Origin: Bacteroides sp.
GTDB taxonomy: Bacteria; Bacteroidota; Bacteroidia; Bacteroidales; Bacteroidaceae
DNA: 10,053 nucleotides
Assembly (NCBI GenBank): GCA_030152865.1
Contig: JASLIW010000008.1
Location: forward strand, 1 to 10,053
Direction of reading: 5' to 3'
Part shown: in pieces, positions 4,939 through 10,053 of the stretch
How positions within the stretch are numbered: the first letter of the stretch is position 1
Layout: every line of letters starts with the position of its first letter
The notes under the pieces: model-generated
What the model was told of the DNA's origin: nothing
The model's database searches: none
What the model saw: the letters and a program-made list of their open reading frames with translations, nothing else
Translations under genes and position numbers: made by a program

Positions 4939-7368
4939 CTACTTAGTCAATAGGGCCTTCTTTTTATAGGAAATAAGAGCTAAAGATAAAATGACAATTA
5001 CTGCTATAAGGATATACCAAGTAGCATAAGAAGAAACGTCACTATGGCCATAAGAATGCATACCACTCAATAAGTAGTTTACTCCAAAGTAGGTCATTAA
5101 GACTGTAGAGAAGGCTAGGAGAGCAGTGAGGTTAAAGAGCCAGATATTGTGTCTGTGTGTTTTGACTAAGCGCAGATGTATAACCACTGCATATACAATC
5201 ATTGTAATTAAAGCCCAAGTTTCTTTAGGATCCCAACCCCAATATCTACCCCAGGATTCATTTGCCCAAATTGCGCCTAAGAATGTCCCTATGGTCATCA
5301 GAATGAGTCCAGTGATGAGTAACATTTCATTGATTATACTTAGTTCTTTAATCTTAGAACTCAGTTTAGTTTGAGTCTTAGTATTTAAGAGGGCTATTAA
5401 ACTCAAATTAGTAAGGCTAATCATGCAGCTAATTCCAAAAAAACCATAGGCTGCAACAATGACCGCCACATGAAACGTAAGCCAAGGTGATTTAAGAACT
5501 GGTACAAGGGGATTGATCTGCGGGTCCATCCAGTTGAGGCTGGATACAAATAAAACAACACCTGCTAGCAGTGTAGCTAGTGCAAAAGTAGATAGGTTAT
5601 GTTTAGAAAAAATAAGTCCACCTAAAACAGCCGTCCATGCAATGTATACCATTGTTTCGTAAGAGTTACTCCAAGGTGCATAACCTGCTACATAGCCTCT
5701 AATAGCCATACCTAATGTATGTATCAAAAAGGTGAGTAATACCAGAACTGTTAGTGTCTTGTGTGTTTGTCTCATCCAGCTCTTCTGTTGTTTAAGTAAG
5801 GAGACTAAAGCTAAGATTAATAGCAGTCCTCCAAGTATGAGGTAAGCTTTCTTACACTGGTTGAAAATATTTAATTGATTATAGCTTACTTCTGCTTGCA
5901 ACTTTTTGGAAGATAGCTCCAGAGAACTATTGGATTCTTGGTAATTCTTAATTAAAAGCAAGTTGTTATCGGCCTTAATCCAGTCTCCTGAATGAATTGC
6001 CGATAGAACAGATTCAATATACTGCTTGCTTAGATGTACAATACTTCTTGCTTCATCTTTTGAGAACTGTGAGAGGTTTTCTCCCGCTGCAAACCAGCGG
6101 TGGTTATCGTCATTTTTGAGGGGATAAATTTTAAGTAGTTGTTTGTTGAAAAGTTGGTGAAGTATATTTACTTTTTCATCCAGCTTAAGTAGGTCTTTAT
6201 CCCATCTAGTTCTTTGTGCAGGTGATTTCAGATAAGCCTGTTGTACCTGTTCTATTAGGATATAGTTACCTTGGGTGTCAAAAGCTTCTATATATGACAT
6301 TTTACTTCTTGCTATTCTTAGGTATGAGGCTATTTCATCGTTTCCTATGGTAATCAGTGGAACTTCAATCCATTTCTCGGGCATACAAATTAAACTCAGT
6401 AGGAATTGATCAGAGTTTAGTTTATCTATTGTGTTTTTCTTGCTGATTTTGCGTAAAATCTCAGATGAAAATGTGTTGATGGGTACAATACGACCCTTGT
6501 TTGATTGCATAGCTAAGCTACCAAAAAGCTTAGCATGCTTGTTTGGTATTACAGGTATCTTTTCTGTATAATGTAAATTGCTAATTGCTTTACTAGGCGT
6601 AACTCCTAGGCCCAAACCCAAAACTAACATGCAGCTGACTTTTATGTACTTAGTTTTAAGTAGCTTATTTAAGTGACTAAAGCGTGAGGTTTTATCAAAA
6701 AAACAAGATATGAGCCCAAAGAATAAGAGGGCATAGCCTGTATAACTTATTCTTCGTCCCATTACATCTTGATTTACACTGAGTATAGTCCCTTGCTCAT
6801 CTTGATCATAAGAAGCTTGAAAGAAACGATAGCCCTTTACATCTAGTACATTATTCATATACACGTGCGCCTTGCGTGTTTGCCCATCTACATGCACCAA
6901 GAGTTTACTTTCATAAGAAGAGGGGCTCTGAGAACCAGGATAGCGTGTGAGAATAAACTCTTCTAGCTCTAGACTAAAAGGTAACTCTTCTATCAGGTCT
7001 TCTTGCTCCAAGGAGATAAGCATTTGATTGGATGTTTCTCCTTCTCGTATATGCATGATTCCTTCTTTGCCAAAAGCAAAGGTTATAAAAGCACCCAGGA
7101 GTATTATTATAAACGAGCAATGTGTGATAAGATAACTCCACTTTTTTTTCTTGAATAAATGATGTTTAATTGTCGTTAAGATGAAGTTAATCACCATTAG
7201 TATATGCATTAAAAAGAACAAGGGTGAATAATACACCATGGCTTTAGCGAACGGTGTACCATAATACTTTTCTAGTACCGTTGCTAAAGCCATTGTTAAT
7301 GCATATATGAATAATAAGAGAATTGTAGTGCGATAAGATGATAAAAATCGGCTGAGTATCTCTTTCAT
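4939..7368 (-). CDS. ccsBA: Fused cytochrome c synthetase CcsBA (ResB-like + CcsA), system II haem ligation
   Basis: This 809-residue inner-membrane protein would carry haem to the outer face of the inner membrane and join it to CxxCH cysteines of apocytochromes. Residues 1-230 are ResB/Ccs1-like: helices near 13-31, 47-66, 78-98 and 208-225, with an extracytoplasmic part between (about 100-205). A further hydrophobic segment (243-258) is followed by a hydrophilic domain of about 245 residues. The CcsA half (about 508-809) has many helices and the haem-handling WWD region at 701-718 (ESWGRYWGWDPKETW), flanked by histidines H633 (LTFHVAV) and H771 (GMHSYGH), the expected external haem ligands. 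Size and order resemble fused CcsBA proteins such as NrfI of Wolinella. It starts 11 nt after the multihaem cytochrome stop, so the two are almost certainly co-transcribed and this is likely the synthetase for that cytochrome. A terminator follows. Confidence 0.9.
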   Translation of the reverse strand: MKEILSRFLSSYRTTILLLFIYALTMALATVLEKYYGTPFAKAMVYYSPLFFLMHILMVINFILTTIKHHLFKKKKWSYLITHCSFIIILLGAFITFAFGKEGIMHIREGETSNQMLISLEQEDLIEELPFSLELEEFILTRYPGSQSPSSYESKLLVHVDGQTRKAHVYMNNVLDVKGYRFFQASYDQDEQGTILSVNQDVMGRRISYTGYALLFFGLISCFFDKTSRFSHLNKLLKTKYIKVSCMLVLGLGLGVTPSKAISNLHYTEKIPVIPNKHAKLFGSLAMQSNKGRIVPINTFSSEILRKISKKNTIDKLNSDQFLLSLICMPEKWIEVPLITIGNDEIASYLRIARSKMSYIEAFDTQGNYILIEQVQQAYLKSPAQRTRWDKDLLKLDEKVNILHQLFNKQLLKIYPLKNDDNHRWFAAGENLSQFSKDEARSIVHLSKQYIESVLSAIHSGDWIKADNNLLLIKNYQESNSSLELSSKKLQAEVSYNQLNIFNQCKKAYLILGGLLLILALVSLLKQQKSWMRQTHKTLTVLVLLTFLIHTLGMAIRGYVAGYAPWSNSYETMVYIAWTAVLGGLIFSKHNLSTFALATLLAGVVLFVSSLNWMDPQINPLVPVLKSPWLTFHVAVIVAAYGFFGISCMISLTNLSLIALLNTKTQTKLSSKIKELSIINEMLLITGLILMTIGTFLGAIWANESWGRYWGWDPKETWALITMIVYAVVIHLRLVKTHRHNIWLFNLTALLAFSTVLMTYFGVNYLLSGMHSYGHSDVSSYATWYILIAVIVILSLALISYKKKALLTK

Positions 7369-7379
7369 ATATTTCTATT

Positions 7380-9941
7380 TTAACCTTTTAGTCTGTTCCA
7401 GATTTCTTTAATTTTATTTCTTTTGACAACACAGATAATTAAGAAGGGAATCATTAGTACGAGGGCTATGATACCAAGCGCTTTTACCCATGAAATCCAA
7501 ATATTATTTTGACGGAGTAGTTGGCCATGATCAGTATCTGTTACATACTCTAAATCAACAATATCTGCTATTTTACCAAGCATAGTCATGGGGATTGACC
7601 CATTAGGTATGTCTTGATGACAAGCTAGGCAAGTGTTATCACGAGACAAAGCATTTCTTTGCTCAAGGGTTAGGGGCATGGATGTAGGCCAATGGCTATC
7701 TACGGTTTGTACCTGCTTGCCACTTTCTCTAATTACTTGCATGAAGTCCCCATGAAGGCGTTGGATAGCTTCTATTTGGACACGTGTGTGTTTACTTACA
7801 TTTTCCCCACTTGCTGTTACTACATCGGCAAAGCGTTGTATGTTAGGCTCAGCATCATATCTACCACCATCTATACCGTAGCCTATAGCTGCTTTATTTC
7901 CATGGCAGTCTGCACATTCTCTAGATTCTTTAGATGAGGTATGTGGATGTAGTGGCGCCATCTCTATGGCATTATAGCCCTCTTCTGTTTGGGCAACATT
8001 ATTCCATATGATGGTTTTTCCAGCTGGATCAATCACAGTTCCTACTGTTTGTATTACTCCAACTAAAGGAGTTACACGTCCTTCTCCGTTAATTCCTAGA
8101 GGAGGATTCTCCCATCTGACATGGCTATAATCCCAGGCAGTTGGTGCTCCAGCTTGCATTACATAGTTTCCATTTCTATCAGCTGTAGTACCATCAGTTT
8201 CTACTTTCTCGGCTGAGTTTAACCAGTCAATAGATTGCTTGGTATAGTCTATGGCATGTTTAAATCCGTAGTATTGAGCTGCCCAGGTAGAGTGGCAGGC
8301 ATAACATTCTAGTTTTTCCATGTGTTTTTTAACACTAACCATTGCTGTTTTTGCCTTGGCCGGATTGCTCCATTCGTTTTTGAGTGCTGTCTCTTTGAGT
8401 GTGCTCAGCTCAAAGTCGTGACCATTAGCTGAATGAACAATTACCTTATCTCCTCTACGTACTACATTACCAAAGGCATTACCACGTGCAGTAATCAGGT
8501 AGCCATCTTCTTTTTCATAAGTCTTACCAAACTTTTTGCTTACCTCCATAGGTTCATCCGCTAATCCTCTTGGTTTGTTGAAGTCTAATTTCTTTCCAAA
8601 TTCATCTCCATATCCTATAGGCAGTTCCCAAGGGTAATACTCGGGAGTACCGTGACAATCAGCACACTCTATCTCTATAGTAGCTAGTGTTGTCGCACCC
8701 ATATTTCCATTACCATGGATGGAGTTTGTGGTGTGGCAGTCTTGACAAAGCATTCCAGATTTATTCCCGTGTATATCATTTAGGCTATGGTGTACATCGT
8801 CTTTCATATACTTAAATACGTAACCCGCATTGGCTGGCTGAGGCATAGCATTCTCGTCAAATGGGCCTCGATTATCTCCATGCCCTAGAGCCATTAGCCC
8901 TTGATAGGCATGTCCAATTCGTCTACCTGCAGCATGGCAAGCGGCACAGGTAGATACTTGTATGCCTGAGAATTCCTTGCCATTAAGTACTATTTTAGAG
9001 TTCCTAGAACCTTGCATAGCGTGTACCATAAGGTGTCCAGTTTGCTCAGTATCTATAGATGGATCACCCCCCTCGTAATAGCCTTCGTTGCTGTACAAGG
9101 TATGGCAGGCGGCACAGCCCATTCCACGATAATGTCCTCTGTCTTGGTATCCTTTATTACTCAAGTGGCAGGCATTACAGTTTCTAAGATAAGTGAACGC
9201 AGCCTGCTCAGGCATTTCTTGGAGTTTACTGAGGTCTACTTCAGGTATTTGTTTTAATTCAGTAGGGAATTGACCAGGGAAAGCTTCAGCCATCTCTTTC
9301 ATATAGGCTTTATAGGTATCTGAACCAAAGCGTGGGGTGTTGCCATCTGTGTCTATGATGTCATGATCTCCATATCGGTGGTTATAATCCTCAGTATCTA
9401 TGCCCCAACTCCAAGCTATAGCTTTCATCTTACCTGCATCCGTATTCATATTAGATCGGTGTACATTGTATGTGTGATCATCGTGACATAAGCCACAGGT
9501 ATATTCGTTAATTTGTAAAGCACCTGGCACAGGGGTAAATGTTTTAAGTGGACTTTCTTTAGGTGCACCACTATGTGCGGTAGTTTTGTTTACCTTTTCG
9601 CTAGGAGTACCTCCATGACATACTACACAACCATTGGGATCACCCATAGCTTCGCCTTTGGCTAGAATTTGAATCATCATTTCAGAAGCTAAGGGGCGAG
9701 TAGGTTCAATACCTTGGTGACAGCTCAAGCAATAGTCCCCTTCAGCAGGAAACTTTTCTTGTAAACTATTTATATCTGGGTGATTTTTAGGTAACTCAAA
9801 TTCAATATTTGAACTGCTTTCTTGTGCGTGTGCGCTACTCCAATAAGAGGAGTAATAGTTGACTATAAAACCTCCAACTGCTACAAGCACTAGAAATAGG
9901 AATAGGTTATTAAGTTGTTTCTTTAGGCTTTTATTGGCCAT
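7380..9941 (-). CDS. Undecahaem c-type cytochrome (11 CxxCH), membrane-anchored, function unassigned
   Basis: An 853-residue extracytoplasmic electron carrier or oxidoreductase. Residues 1-39 form a signal sequence (KSLKKQ, hydrophobic 13-27, then a possible cut after SSAHA). Eleven CxxCH haem sites begin at residues 71, 105, 149, 255, 276, 332, 399, 426, 546, 676 and 771. All 22 cysteines of the predicted mature domain are in these sites, and 26 further histidines could give bis-His ligation. A membrane helix (about 815-838) followed by KRNKIKEIWNR anchors the C-terminus with its basic tail in the cytoplasm. There is no CxxCK site, so it is not a classical NrfA nitrite reductase. Spacing is close only between sites four and five (255, 276) and seven and eight (399, 426). 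Residues 430-545 and 551-675 are long haem-free stretches. It is encoded directly before ccsBA and 29 nt after a probable barrel gene. I do not recognise a characterised family; the haem content is certain, the substrate is not. Confidence 0.85.
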   Translation of the reverse strand: MANKSLKKQLNNLFLFLVLVAVGGFIVNYYSSYWSSAHAQESSSNIEFELPKNHPDINSLQEKFPAEGDYCLSCHQGIEPTRPLASEMMIQILAKGEAMGDPNGCVVCHGGTPSEKVNKTTAHSGAPKESPLKTFTPVPGALQINEYTCGLCHDDHTYNVHRSNMNTDAGKMKAIAWSWGIDTEDYNHRYGDHDIIDTDGNTPRFGSDTYKAYMKEMAEAFPGQFPTELKQIPEVDLSKLQEMPEQAAFTYLRNCNACHLSNKGYQDRGHYRGMGCAACHTLYSNEGYYEGGDPSIDTEQTGHLMVHAMQGSRNSKIVLNGKEFSGIQVSTCAACHAAGRRIGHAYQGLMALGHGDNRGPFDENAMPQPANAGYVFKYMKDDVHHSLNDIHGNKSGMLCQDCHTTNSIHGNGNMGATTLATIEIECADCHGTPEYYPWELPIGYGDEFGKKLDFNKPRGLADEPMEVSKKFGKTYEKEDGYLITARGNAFGNVVRRGDKVIVHSANGHDFELSTLKETALKNEWSNPAKAKTAMVSVKKHMEKLECYACHSTWAAQYYGFKHAIDYTKQSIDWLNSAEKVETDGTTADRNGNYVMQAGAPTAWDYSHVRWENPPLGINGEGRVTPLVGVIQTVGTVIDPAGKTIIWNNVAQTEEGYNAIEMAPLHPHTSSKESRECADCHGNKAAIGYGIDGGRYDAEPNIQRFADVVTASGENVSKHTRVQIEAIQRLHGDFMQVIRESGKQVQTVDSHWPTSMPLTLEQRNALSRDNTCLACHQDIPNGSIPMTMLGKIADIVDLEYVTDTDHGQLLRQNNIWISWVKALGIIALVLMIPFLIICVVKRNKIKEIWNRLKG

Positions 9942-9970
9942 AATTATATGATTTAAACAGTGTTTTTACT

Positions 9971-10053
9971 TTATAAAACTGGGAGGCGATATACAAAACC
10001 TGCCGATATACGGAAATTGGATCTTGTATTGGAGTTGTATCCCATAGATGTAC
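9971..10053 (-). CDS. C-terminal end of a probable outer-membrane beta-barrel protein (start outside window)
   Basis: A minus-strand frame enters from the right edge (first whole codon 10051-10049) and ends at TAA 9973-9971. The 26 visible residues finish with NFRISAGFVYRLPVL, an alternating polar/hydrophobic terminal strand with the AGFxYRxP pattern common at the ends of Bacteroidota barrel proteins. The other two minus-strand frames are less protein-like: one reads through without a barrel pattern, and the other ends as FCISPPSFIK. It stops 29 nt before the multihaem cytochrome ATG with no terminator between, so it is probably the preceding gene of the same operon. Its size, class and function cannot be determined from this fragment. 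Confidence 0.55.
   Translation of the reverse strand, partial: TSMGYNSNTRSNFRISAGFVYRLPVL

Noticed and set aside
7380..9941. Nitrite reductase NrfA beside an NrfI-like synthetase and an FNT channel
   Set aside because: The cytochrome has eleven CxxCH sites, no CxxCK active-site motif, and is much longer than the usual NrfA of roughly 480-520 residues. No NrfH-like quinol dehydrogenase is present in the window.
7380..9941. Outer-surface decahaem cytochrome of the OmcA/MtrC type
   Set aside because: There is no lipobox cysteine at the signal cleavage site, and a C-terminal membrane helix points to the inner membrane.

Overview
The window looks like chromosomal DNA of a low-GC member of the Bacteroidota, probably Bacteroidales. 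The evidence is two promoter candidates of the Bacteroidetes type (TTTG, about 20 nt, TAnnTTTG), small signal-peptide-bearing outer-membrane beta-barrel proteins, few Shine-Dalgarno-like sites, and a fused ResB/CcsA-type haem-ligation protein. The genus cannot be fixed from the sequence alone.

Left part, mostly + strand. Positions 1-48 hold the first 16 codons of a minus-strand gene with a near-perfect promoter in front of it. Then come a long, apparently non-coding stretch, galE (UDP-hexose 4-epimerase), a 365-nt intergenic region with a strong terminator and further inverted repeats, a secreted beta-barrel protein, a terminator, and an HdeD/DUF308 six-helix membrane protein. A perfect 32-bp palindrome, probably a two-way terminator, separates the + strand genes from the minus-strand genes that follow.

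Right part, all minus strand, read right to left. It starts with the C-terminal end of a probable outer-membrane barrel. After 29 nt comes an 853-residue c-type cytochrome with eleven CxxCH haem sites. After a further 11 nt comes an 809-residue fused cytochrome c synthetase (CcsBA type, system II). A clear minus-strand hairpin with a U-run closes this unit. Beyond it are a FocA/NirC-family (FNT) channel and a small DEDDh 3'-5' exonuclease.

The coherent functional unit is barrel, undecahaem cytochrome and CcsBA: a haem-rich extracytoplasmic electron carrier or reductase encoded beside the machinery that attaches its haems. The cytochrome is not NrfA (no CxxCK), and I cannot assign it to a characterised reductase. 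It is the best candidate here for an undescribed system. The FNT channel may supply an anion (formate or nitrite) to anaerobic metabolism, but the terminator suggests it is transcribed separately. There is no sign of an insertion sequence, CRISPR array, tRNA or rRNA.
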